In this document: positions 12,415-24,385 of the stretch, in pieces
How the letters are laid out: each line of letters opens with the position of its first letter
How positions within the stretch are numbered: position 1 is the first letter of the stretch
Assembly (NCBI GenBank): GCA_016748015.1
Contig: JAAOMT010000436.1
Coordinates: 1,768,032 to 1,832,031 of the forward strand
Direction: 5' to 3'
Length of the DNA: 64,000 nt
Origin: Geosiphon pyriformis
Taxonomy: Eukaryota; Glomeromycota; Glomeromycetes; Archaeosporales; Geosiphonaceae
Translations under genes and position numbers: made by a program
Notes under the pieces: generated by a model
Database searches by the model: none
Told to the model about the DNA's origin: nothing
What the model saw: the letters and a program-made list of their open reading frames with translations, nothing else

Positions 12415-12720
12415 AATAGCTTAATGCCTTTTTTGTTAATAATTTCTTAAATATGTTTTTAAAAAATATAGTTAAATTGCTTGATATTACAGAAACTTTA
12501 AATATTAGCTTTAGTATATATATTTTGTGTTTTTTTATTTTTAATATTAACAAGAGTATTTTGGTTTATATAAAAAAATAATATTGTTTTTATCAATTTA
12601 AATAACTAGTTATATATAGTAAATACATAATTCATACCTAGTTTAGATTACTTAATTTAATGTATTATACTAAATAATATTTGGATTTTATTTGTTAAAG
12701 TAAAAAAAATATATATATAA
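12415..12720 (+). mobile_element. LINE-c: very short, heavily eroded LINE 3' end
   Basis: Positions 12440-12575 match the last ~45 codons of ORF2 (VKLLDITETLNISFSIYILCFFIF). Positions 12580-12715 match the 3' tail, including the CTAGTTATATATAG core and the following CATACCTAGTTTAGATTACTTA segment. The tail is closest to those of LINE-g and LINE-i, so this belongs to that subfamily. Ends are approximate. Confidence 0.82.
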
Positions 12721-15232
12721 ATCAAATTTTATCTTTTTATTTCTAAAAACTTATTTATTTATTTTATTTAAAAATTAAATATAGTTAATATAATACTTTA
12801 AAATAATAATTCAAACTAATAATATTTGATTATAATTATTAATAAAATACTAATTTTTATTATTATTATTATTATTATTATTTTAAATTTATATAATTAA
12901 ATCTGTTTTTTATTATTTTTTACTATATTATTATAAACTGCTAAGTTGATTTGGTTTTTCTGAATTTCAACAAAATTTTAATATATTAACTATTAAAAAT
13001 TATATTTTTACATAGAGTTATATAAAATAAGTTGTTTAAAATATCTAAAAAAATTTTCAATAGTTTTAAATAGATATTAATATATTATTTATATATAAAA
13101 GCATAATTTAAAAACTTAATCTTTTTATAATAAAAACAAATTATTTTAAAATATTATTTATCATATAAATATTTTTAAGTCACAACAAAAAATTGTTTAT
13201 AAACAGTTTTATAAGATATATATACAAATTAATTATAAGTTTATTATTAAAATTCGAACTTATATGCAAATTTGATTGTTATACTACAAATATATAATGT
13301 TAATTAATATAATTAATTATATTATAAAAGATTATATTAGTTTTAAGACCAGTTTTTTATTTAATATTTTTAAATTTGTTTAACAAAATAACAAATATTG
13401 TCTAATATAGTCTTATTATTAATTTGAAATAATTTTTATAAACTAAAATTAAAAAAAAAAAACAATAATAAATAAGCAGCAATATTAGTTAACTTATTTG
13501 TAATTATATTATTTATTATATTTAAATAAATTTTAATATTAAATTACAATATCAAAATATTTTTATTATATATAAAATTAATAATCTGTTTTTTTTCAAT
13601 TTAATTTAAATAAACCAAGTTCTAAAATACAAGTATTAAGTATAGTCTAATTGTTTAAATAAATATTAATTATATAGAAAAAAAAACATACTTAAAAACC
13701 AATAAAATAGTCTAAAATTTAGCATATATCAATAATATTAATTTGAAAATATACATATTTATATTTAAACCAAAATTATCAAAAAAAAGCAGCAATACTA
13801 TTAATAATACTACAAAACTTCAATTTTTTTAATAAATTATCCATAAAAATATTAATAACTAAAAGTTTTATTTTTATTAAATATTTTTTAACTATTGATA
13901 AATTACAAAAGTTTATAATATTTTGATAACCAATATTATAATAAGAAAACAAATCAGTCTTATAAACAAATTTGTTTTAAAAAAAACAAATAACAATAAT
14001 AATTTAATAAGATATTAAATATTAAAATTAAGCTTTTTCTATTAATAAAAAGTTTTTTAATCAAAAATATTATTATATTTGTTTAATAATTGCTTTTTAA
14101 AAGCTATATTAAATTTTTTTAAAAAATTAACAACATTAAAATACACTTTTATACTCAAAATATCTGAAACAAAAATGTTATTTAAGTTTAAAAATACTAA
14201 AAAAACAAAGCTTATTAGTAAAATATTATAATTCAATAAAATTCTAATAATATTAACAAAAAATTTATTTATTAAATTAATGTATAATCTAATAAGATAA
14301 CATAAAAAAGAATAATACAAAATCTTATTAGGAAAATTCCTAAAAAATTCATTTTATTTTTTAAATTTTTACATATTATTATAATATATATTCTTAAAAA
14401 TAAAGTTTAACTAAAATTTTGAATTGACAATAAATTAAAACATAATATAAACTATATAAAAACTGTTTGTTAGTAATAGTTTTTTAAAACTATATTGAAA
14501 AAATTAATATTAAAATAAGTTTTGAAAAGATTAAGCTTAAAAAATTTATTTATAGACAAAATTATACTTAAATAATAATATAATTTTTTTTTAACAATTA
14601 TTATAGATAAATTATTAATAGATAAAAAAGCATTGGCAATTTGTTTATTAATTAGAATAATAATAGACTTATTAGTATTAATAGAAATATTATTAAATTT
14701 AAAAAATTTACTAGATATATTAAATATATACTATATTATTATATATTTATTATTAATTTAAATTATATTATTTACAAAAACATTAGTTATTAAATACAAT
14801 GTAAAATCAAATTGATTAATAATTTGGTCTATTTTTAATATATATTTAAAGTTTATATAATAATTAAAAAATTATGTTTTTTACTTTATATAAAAAAGAG
14901 TTATAAAAAATATATTATAACAGAAAAAAAACCCATTCTAATTTAAATTATTATAAATTTTATAGTTATTGGTTAGTTTAAAATTAGTTATAATATAATT
15001 TATCTAATTATTATAAATATTATTAAAAAACTTAATAAACTTAAAACATATTTTAATTTTTTGTAAATTGTTTTTTAAATAAAACTAATTAACAAAATTA
15101 TATGTTTTGTATATATTTTTACAGAACCAATTAAAGCTTGTAATTTTTTTCAAAATTTTTTTTGCAACCAAATCAATAGTAAATATTAGCAACAAAATTA
15201 AAATATTTTTAAAAACAAAAAAATTATTATTT

Positions 15233-16145
15233 TAAAAAATATTGTTATTAAAAGTTTTTTTATTTTTTTTTAATATTATTAATATTATTTTGCTGTTAAT
15301 AAAAGCTAATAAATTTTTAATAAACTAATTTATTCTCCAAAGTATCTTTTTATACTTTAAACTATATATAATATTAGATTTATAATAAAATAATTAATTT
15401 TATATCAATTGTTTTATATAATTACTTTGCAATAAAAATCAATTTTTTTATCAAAAAATTTTGTTTGTAAGCTTTCCAAATAATATGTAATTATTTTGTT
15501 ATAAAAGTTAACTTTTCTACAAAAAATTTTGATTATAAATTATTTAATAATATAGAAAAAACAAAAAATATGTTCAAAAAATTTGTTTTAAATTCAAATC
15601 TAAAAATATTAATAGTTATTAAAATTAGTAATTAATTAATTTCAAAATATTAGTTTAAAATAAGTAATATCAAAGTAATAATATTTAAAATTTTTGAGTT
15701 TTCAAAGTAATTTTTATTAAAGTAATTTGAAATAACTAATTGATTAATATTAACTAAGATAAAAAATATTATATATTTTTTTAAAAAAAGAAATTTTTTT
15801 TATATAACTTATTATAATATTATCTATAATTTATTATTTTTTTTCTAATATTTTAGCAAATTAAAGATATATTTTCTTAAACTCTAAGTTATTTTTACAA
15901 TCTATTGAATATTTTAATAAATTATTAATTATTTTATTGAATTTTTAAATATTTCAGCAAATTTTGAATGTTATATAGTTTGAAATATTATATAATTTAA
16001 ACATTATAATTTAGTCTATATTTGTATTTTATTTAAATCAAATTATTAATTAAATAATAATTTAAAATGATAATATATATTAATTAATAATAGAAATTAT
16101 AAAAATAATTTTATTTTAATTGTTAATTTAAATTTTTACTGATAA
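15233..16145. repeat. Left LTR of R1
   Basis: Aligns along its length with 19622-20605. Shared landmarks are the TGCTGTTAATA segment near 15290/19700, the ACTATATATA segment near 15363, and the block near 16080-16140 with TAATTAATAATA. Exact ends cannot be set in such AT-rich sequence. Confidence 0.75.
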
Positions 16146-19100
16146 TATAATCTTTTTTTCAAAATTATATTTTATTAAAATTTAAATATTGTTTGTAATT
16201 TTTAAATAATAATCCAAAATTATTGAAAAAATTTGGTTTGAAAATTATTAAAATTTTAATTTTATAAGTTTTTTTAATATATTAAATCTTTAAAACTTGT
16301 AAAATTGGATTTTGTAAAATATTTTTACAAATATAAAATAGGTTATAAAATCTAAAAACTGCTTTAATTTTGTAATAAGCATTTGTTAATTTAGTTGCTG
16401 TTTTAAATTCATTGTAGATTTGTTTCTAAATAGTTTTTAGTATAAAATTTATTGTTTTAAGTTCTAGTTTTTTTTATAAAGTATTTTTTTAATATAAAAA
16501 TATCTATAAATTAAAGAATATTTATTGTTTTATTTATTAAAATACTATTAAAGTTTTTGTTAATTATGGTATTTGGTAAAATATTAATAAAAATAAACAA
16601 TAAATTATTTTTAAGTTTGCTTTAAAAGTTTAAATAAATAAATTTTAAATAACTTTTTGTGTTTTTTTTATAATTAGAATAATTGTTAGTTTATAAATTA
16701 TTTTAATATCATATAGATAATAATAAAACTTATTAAGTATACTATTATAAACTATAATAAAAAATATTTTTTGTTTTATTTTTTCAAAGATAAAAAAAGT
16801 ATATTGGTAAATCTGATTACAAATTTTTTTTTATTAATATATTAATTCAATTGTATTTTATTGGGAATAATTTTTTACATATAAAACAAAATATATTGTT
16901 CTATTTTTTATTTTTTTTTAAAATAACCAAATTATTTTTTGTAATAGGCTTTATAATAATAATAAATATAAATTTTGTATTATTTTTTTAAAAATAAACA
17001 AGTTTTTATAAATAAAAATATTTTGTTATAGTCTTTATATTTGAGTAAAATATATGTTAATTGTTTTTTTAGTTATAGTTTTAAATTTATAACATATTAA
17101 TTATTAGTTTGTTTATTTATTAATACTAATTTTAAATATTAATTTAAGTTTTTTGATTATAATATTGTTAATTATAGTTTAAATGTTTCAAATAACTGTT
17201 GTTTAATTTTTTCAGTCTAATTAAATCAAGAGTTAAAAATTATATAAGTTTTAGTAATTGGTTTTTTTTCTTTTTAAATTCAAAAACCGAAACTTTTTTA
17301 GATTATTTATTAAAAATATTATAAATAACAAGTACTTTTATATATTGTTCTAAATATAAAATCTTTGATTTTTGAGTTTTTTAATTTAAATTTATATTAA
17401 CTTTAAAAAATCAATTATTTTTAATAAAAGCTTAATATTAAAGTATATTTATAATAAAAATTTTAATTAGAATAATAATTTTGTTAATTGTAAATAAGAA
17501 ATTGTTAATTTTTTTTACTAATGTTTTTTTTATATTATTAGTAATAAAAATTATTGTTTAAATAAAATAGTCTATATTTTGTTTTATTTTTACATAAACT
17601 AATAAGTAATAATATTTTTAGTTAATCTATTGTTTAATATTAATTAAATAAATTTTTTTTAACTTTAATTTTAATATATATTACTGTAATGACTTTTTGT
17701 TTTAAAATATTTATATTGTTAAATAAAAATAGTAATTTATTGGTTTTAAATTCAAATAAAAATATGTTTAAAATATTGGTGTTTTTAGCTATTTTTGTTA
17801 ATAAAATTGTTATATTGTTATTATATAAAAAATTTGATTGTTATATTATAACTTTATTTTTTAAAAGTATAATATAGTAAAAATTTTAGTCTTTTAATAT
17901 TGTAAAATAATTAAGTTAAGTATAAAAATATTTAAATAATTATTAATTATTATTGTAAAATACCAATTAGTTATTGAAATTATTTTGTTATTGCTTGGTT
18001 AAAAATAATTTTGTAATGTAAATTAATTAGATTAAGTTAATTTTTTTGCTAATAATTAATAGTCTTGTATTTAAAATAATTAATATTATTATTATTATTC
18101 TGTTTTTAGTTAATTTTTTTGTATTTTTTGCAGTTATATTTTTAATGTTTTTGAATTTTACAATAATAACAATTTGAGTTTTAGAACTAATTATTATTTA
18201 ATAATAATAAATTATTTTGATTTTTTTATAGTAGTTAGTATTTTTATTGATAATTAATAAAAAGATTTTTAACTTTTTTGGTTAATTTATTAATTTTTTT
18301 TTTGTTATTAAACTAATTTTTCTAATTGTTAAATTGACAAATTTAATTCAGTTTGCTTTTTTTATTGTTATTTCATAGTATTTAATATACAATATAACAA
18401 TAACTAAATTTTTTAAGACATATAAATAAACTTTCTTAATTAATTTATTTTTTAATTTAGCAATAAATTGGTTTAAAACTTAAGTATTAAAATAATAATT
18501 ATTGTTTTTCAATTGTTTAATTTATTGAAAAAGTTTATTAAATTTTCTAAAATAAGTTATAACAGATTTAATTGGCTTTTGTTTGATATTTTAAAAGTGA
18601 TTATAAAGAATAATTGAAATATTATTATTAGTAAATTGTTTAAAAAAAATGGTTTTAAAAACATTTTAGTTAGCAAAAAATACTGTTAAGTTTTTAAACC
18701 ATTTGCCTATAGTTTTTTATAAAAAATAAAAAATTGTTTTTAATATTTTTATTGTATTTTATTTATTAGTATTTCTGTTTTAATAATTTTGTTAAGTCAT
18801 TTTTAAAGATTATATTTAAAGTTTTTTTCTGAAAATTCAGAAATTTTTATAATATAAACAACAGTTATTTTTTTATTTTTTATTTATTATTTGTAGTTTT
18901 TTTTCATTTTTTTTTGATAAATTTAAAATGTTTTTTTTTATTGATTAGTATTTTTAAGTATTTATTCTGGTTTTTTGCTAAATAACCAAAAAATTTAATT
19001 TTGTATAAATTGGCTTTGGTAATTGAATAAGACTTTTTGTAAAGTTTTTTGATCTTAAAAAATAATTATGTAATAAATTAAATATTTGGACTTATACAAA

Positions 19101-19621
19101 TAAAGCTAAAATAAATATAATCAAAAATAGTTATTTAATATTTATTTTTTATTTAGATGTTTACAAATATTTAAATGTTTTTTTTAGTATATTAAAAATT
19201 GTATAAACTGGTCTAATATTTTTTTTTTGTTTTTTTATTATTAGGTTTTAGTTTAAATTTTAATTTAAGAACAAATTATAAATTAACAGAATATTTTTTT
19301 TCACAAAATTAAATAATATTGTAGTCAAATTTTTGAAAATAAGTAATATAAGTATCTGTACTAATAGTTTCTAATTCTATTATTAAATAATAAATTAGGT
19401 TTTCAAAAAGATTATATTTGAATTTTATAATATTGTTATTTCTAAAAAGATAATTATTAATTCTGTTTTTAATATATTAAAAAAGTGTTTTTTTAACAAT
19501 TAAAATTTTATTTAGTATTTTAAATCTTGGTTTACAATAAGTGTAAATTAATAGATAATATTCTAAAATTATTATATTAAATATAGTCATTACTTTGATA
19601 TGATTATTATTGTTTTATTTC

Positions 19622-20605
19622 TAAAAAATTACCAAAGATTTTTCTATTCTTTTTTAAATATTGTTAATACTATTTTGTTATTAATTTTGCTGTTAATAGA
19701 AATTAATAAACTTTTGATAAGTTAATTTATTTTCTAAAATATTTTTCTATATTTTAAACTATATATATTATTGGATTTATAATAAAATGGCCAATTTTAT
19801 GCCAATTTTTTTGTATAATTACTTTGTAGTAAAAATTAATTTTTTTATAAAAAATTTTATTGTAAACTTTCTAAATAATATATAATTCTTTTGTTATAAA
19901 AGTCAATTTTTTTATAGAAAATTTTGACTATAAATTACTTAATAATATAAAAAAAATAAGAAAAAAAATAAGAATAAGAAATATGTTCAAAAAAATTGTT
20001 TTAAATTCAGACTTAAAAGTATTAACAATTATTAAAATTAATAGCTAATTAATTTTAAAATGTTAATTTAAAATAAATAATTTCGAAATAATAATATTTA
20101 AAAATTTTAGGTTTTTAAAACAATTTTTATTAAAGTAATTTGTAGTAACTAATTAATTAATATTGACTTAAATAAAAAATATTCTAAAATAAGATATATT
20201 TTTTTTTAAAAAAAGTTTTTCTTTTATATAATTTATTATAATATTATTCTATAATTTAGCAATTTTTTTTCTAATATTTTAGTAAACTAAAAATATATTT
20301 TGTTAAACTTTATATTATTTCTATAAACTATTAAGTATTTAATAAACTGTTAAGTATTTTATCAAATTTCTAAATATTTTGGCAAATTTTAAATATTATA
20401 TAGTTTAAAATTTTATATAATTTAATTATTATAATTTAATTATATTTTTGTTCTGTTTAAATTAGATTATTAACTAAATAATAATTTAGTAATTTAATAA
20501 GATAATAAATAAATATTTAAAATAATAAATATATTAATTAATAATAAGAATTATAAAATAATTTTATTCTAATTGCTAACTCAAATTTTTGTTAATAATA
20601 ATATT
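19622..20605. repeat. Right LTR of R1
   Basis: Direct repeat of 15233-16145, a little longer through small insertions. The order of landmarks is the same. LINE-d coding remains start again immediately to its right. Confidence 0.75.
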
Positions 20606-22099
20606 AAATCACTATATATCTTTAATATTTAATTTAAGAATATTTTTGACAAAATTTTACAAATAGTCTTAACAAATATAATTAATTAAATATTAATTAA
20701 AATATTTTCTCATTTATAAGGCTTAAAAATTATAAAAACCTAAGCACATTTTTATTATATAGACATTAATTTAAAATTCAAATAAAAATTTAATAAAATC
20801 AGTAATAAATTAACAATATTATTATTATAATGCTTTTAAAATTTATTTAATATATTAAAAAATCTAGTTATCTTATTATCAAAAAATAATATATAATTAA
20901 TAAAAGCTTATTTAAAAAAATCTAATCTATTATTTTTAAGAATACAATATTATTTATAAAATTTAATAAAACATATTAAGCCTATTAAAAAAAAAATTTT
21001 ATTCAATATAACCTATTTTTTGGTTTAATTTTTTATAATAGAATTTATAAATAATTTAATTTTATTATAATCTAAAACAAATTTATTATTTATTATTAAA
21101 TAATTTAAAATTATCTTGCAAAATATATATTTAAAAATATTATATATTATATAACTCTTATTATTTATAAAATTTTTTATGTATTTTTTAATTGTTGTTT
21201 TAATCCAATTTATTTTAATTTTTTAAGATTATAAAGTTTTTTAACATAATAACTCTTTTTAATCTTGTAAAAAACCAAACAAATTGCATTAAATTTTACA
21301 TTTTTACAAATTAAACTTCAAACTATATTAGTTTTTTTAAAATTCAACTTTAACTATTTATTCATAAACTTGATAAAATTCATATTCAAACATAATAAAA
21401 AACACTTAAAAATCTTTAAAACCAAAAGTTTTAACTCAAAAAAACAAAATAAGTAAGAATTTTTAATATATAAATATTTAATATATTAATATTAAAAAAA
21501 AACCAAATTAGCAATAAAACTTATAATGTTTTTAAAAAAAATTTATATTTTATTTAAATTAATAACCAACTTTAAATTCTCAAAATTACTTTTCAAAATT
21601 TTTGTTTTTAATAAAATAATATTTTTAAACTCTTTTTATATTTTTAAAATTATATTTTTAGTAGTTTTTATTAAATTATTTATACAAAAAAATATATTGT
21701 CTAAAAAACTACCTAATTTTACCAAAATGCATACAATATTATAATCAATAAAAATAATTTTTGTAAATCTAAAATTTTATTTATTATTATAATATTAACA
21801 TTAAAATAAAATTAATTGTTTTACAAATATTATGTAAATTACTTTATATTAAACTTTTAACAAACAAATTATTAGAAAAAAAGTTAATCAAATTCAGATC
21901 TAATTTTTTTTATAATTAGTATTGTATTTTATATTATTCTTATTGAAATCACTTTTTAAAATTACAAATATATTTTTATTATATATTTTAATAATAAATA
22001 AATTATTAATAAAAGCTTAATTTTATTTTGTATTAATAAATATATTTATATATAAATCTAAAACCATAATTAATTGTTTGTGCTTAAATAGCAAATAAA

Positions 22100-22116
22100 T
22101 TAACAAAAATTATTTA
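22100..22116 (+). repeat. Left target-site duplication of N1
   Basis: 17 bp, TTAACAAAAATTATTTA. The right copy at 24397-24415 has two extra bases. Both align to the same spot of the LINE endonuclease gene (the segment around 36760-36785 of LINE-f, reverse strand). Confidence 0.6.
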
Positions 22117-22149
22117 ATATAATTTTAAATTCTTTGTCTTCTTAATTTT

Positions 22150-24236
22150 ATGATCATGACCAAAGCAAAAAATAAAAAAGCTCTATTTGATATTTTTCCT
22201 GAGGTATTTAATAAAATTTCAATCAGAAGAGCTCTTTTTATTATAGAAGCAACTAGACAAAACATTTTAAAAGCCTTTTTTTTTATTTAATAATCGTAAA
22301 AAGCTGCTTTTAATAGCTACTAAAGCAACTTTTTCATCTTTGACTGGTTTTTCACCAGTCAAAATTCCTTTAAAGAGACACACTTGGATTAGTTTTAATG
22401 TTGCCTTTACTCCAACTATAAGCCCAAAAGTTTTTAATAATAGACTAGTAAACAAGTTGGTTTTCTTTTCTTTAGCTTCAATATTTGGTGTTACTAGCAT
22501 CACATCTTTAAAAAAAATGGTTAAAAAGACCAAAAGTTCAGAAAAGTGGAGGCAATTGCTTGCTTTTGCTATTATTACACTGAATTTTTTTGTGGTTCTA
22601 ACTAAGATCTTAGGTAAAATTTCTATTGTATCATCTGGCATGTTATCCAAGATAGACCAAAATCAACTACTGGCTATGTTGCCAAATGTGGTGTTTTTTA
22701 GCAGATCTTTACCAGTTCTAAAAGCAAAACAATCATCTTCTGTTGGATTATCTATTCTTGGGAACTGGGCTGATCAGATAGAAACTGAATTATTTTTTCT
22801 GGTTTCTGGTATTACTACTAGTCATCAAAAATTTTACTGAATAAGTGGTTTCCACTCTGGTGCTTGGTACTATTTTTAAGATCAAATTGGCTCATATTAA
22901 GACTGTTTTTCAGTTTATACATGGTTTTTTGGATGCAAAATCTGTTTTAAAGAACAATATAAAGCTTTTTTATATGAAGTTTGCTCCTCAAAGTTCTCTG
23001 AAAGCTGCATTTCTGGTTAAGCTTACAAGCTCTGTTTGTCTTGTTACTCTCAAAGTTGTTAAGTCTTTGGTAGTTTCTGAGTCTGATTTTTCTCCTGCTG
23101 CTGTTACACTGTGTAATGTGTCTTTGGGTATGTCTGCTGTCAATATTAAGTTAGCTCTTAGTGTTTTTGGTGAAGTTTTTTGTGTTGTGCTGAAGCCTAT
23201 TGGTGTTTGGCAATATATGATTGTTTACTTTAAAGAATTAAATACTGCTGCATCTGTTCTCACTTACTAATTAGTTTTGATAAGCAAAAATAGTGTTCAA
23301 ATTTTTCTTCTCATCAATCAAAATGAGACAATTTTGTTTCATGATAAATTTAAGACCAAGTTAGTCAACTTTCTTTCTGGCTGCACTGTCTTTGAAATTA
23401 ATAATATGATTTTTCATGTTAGTGGTCAGACTTGTTTCATCCTTCAGTCTTCTAATTCTGGTTATTATTACCAGTTTGTTTTGGTTACATTTGGCTTTCA
23501 AGCTAATTTGGATCTTGCTGTTGCCAAAACTGGTATGCTAAGAAAGTGCTATATCTAATAGAAAACTCCTGGTTCCCAGTATTGTTTTTAGTGTCAAGAG
23601 ATAAACCACTTGGCTATAAACTACAAGATTGCTTTATCTCCTTTTTCTAAGGCTCTCAAGGTATTTAAACCATATTTCATTGATTTTTTGTTTTATGCTA
23701 AGGCATCTGCTTCTCCTGTTCTTTCTGAGTTTTCTTTTTTAGTGGCTTCTGTTTCTTCTGTGGCTATTGCCAATCCTTTAATGTTTTCTTGGTTAGCTGC
23801 TCTGAAATTTGATTTAGCCAAGTTGTTAATATTGGTTGAATCTATTGTTAAGTTTGTTGGTGGATTAGTAACTGCTTTTAAACAATTTATTAAAAGTAAT
23901 CTTGTATTTAGCAGCAAGTTTAAAAACAAAGTTAATAAGCTTATAGTGTATTTGAATGCTTTTAGTAAATTTGTTGGTAAGTTAAAGAGAAAGGTAGTAG
24001 CATTAAAGACTGAGTGTAGCATAAAAAATGTTGATTTGTCTGATAATTTTGGTGTTCCAGTTGGAGTAAATGATAAGGTATTTGGTAAGTTAATGGCACT
24101 CTGAGAATTTAAATCTCCTGAGATTAGGTCTAGTCTTATAAAAACAGCCAAGTAGCTTGTTGGATTGGTTCTTAGTAGTCTTACTTTGTTTGATGTAATT
24201 CAAAAGATGTCTATTTTGGATAAGTTTTTTTGTAAA
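22150..24236 (+). pseudogene. ORF of N1: nucleic-acid-binding ORF1-type protein, broken
   Basis: Starts at ATG 22150 (MIMTKAKNKKALFDIFPEVF). It shifts frame near 22290 and again near 22830 and 23275, with stops at about 23556, 23589, 24102 and 24150. Parts, in order: a basic and hydrophobic N-terminal region; a region with VSLGMSAVNIKLALSVFGEV (about 23120-23180) that looks like an RRM-type fold; a second one ending FALVTFG-like (VLVTFGFQANLDLAVAKTG, about 23480-23540); then a zinc knuckle at 23583-23624 of form C-x2-C-x4-H-x4-C in which the last Cys codon is now Tyr (TAC). The C-terminal third is rich in Leu, Val and Ser. Several stops fit CGA/CGG/TGG losing a C or G to T or A. No enzyme domain is present. 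I infer an RNA-binding ORF1-like role. Confidence 0.75.
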
Positions 24237-24244
24237 TTAGCAGT

Positions 24245-24385
24245 ATAGTATAGTCTGAACTGGTTTGAATAGCTGGTTATATGTAGAAAGTACATAAACT
24301 ATATTTAATTCTGGATTACTTAGTTTGATCCTAATTTCTAATTAATAGTTGAGTTATATTTATTAAATCTCTAATAAAAAAAAAA
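24245..24385 (+). repeat. LINE-type 3' tail carried by N1
   Basis: Matches the tail of LINE-i and LINE-f through the GGTTTGAATAGCTGGTTATA segment, the GTAGAAAGTACATAAACTA segment, GGATTACTTAGTTTGAT and the final TAATAAAAAAAAA. It can form the same 4-bp stem (ATAG/UUAU) with a CUGG loop. Confidence 0.88.

Larger units (their letters stand above)
15233..20605. mobile_element. R1: eroded LTR retrotransposon inserted in the RT of LINE-d
   Basis: Two direct repeats of about 0.9-1.0 kb (15233-16145 and 19622-20605) bound about 3.5 kb of very AT-rich DNA. LINE-d's RT reading stops at the left repeat and resumes at the right one at nearly the same codon (around GVLCDDNFSVL), so the whole unit is an insertion. 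The interior has no intact ORF. On the minus strand at about 16950-16720 a weak Ty3/gypsy RNase H-like pattern can be read (RTIYF...YVKNYS...TIE, then FIIVYNSIL where the family has an F-T-I-V-T-D-H-x-x-L pattern). Class and strand are therefore tentative. The repeats differ from the LTRs of R2. Confidence 0.72.

Noticed and set aside
17689-17877. 62-residue ORF in the R1 interior
   Set aside because: Ile/Leu/Phe/Asn/Lys-rich, as expected by chance at this base composition; no motif.
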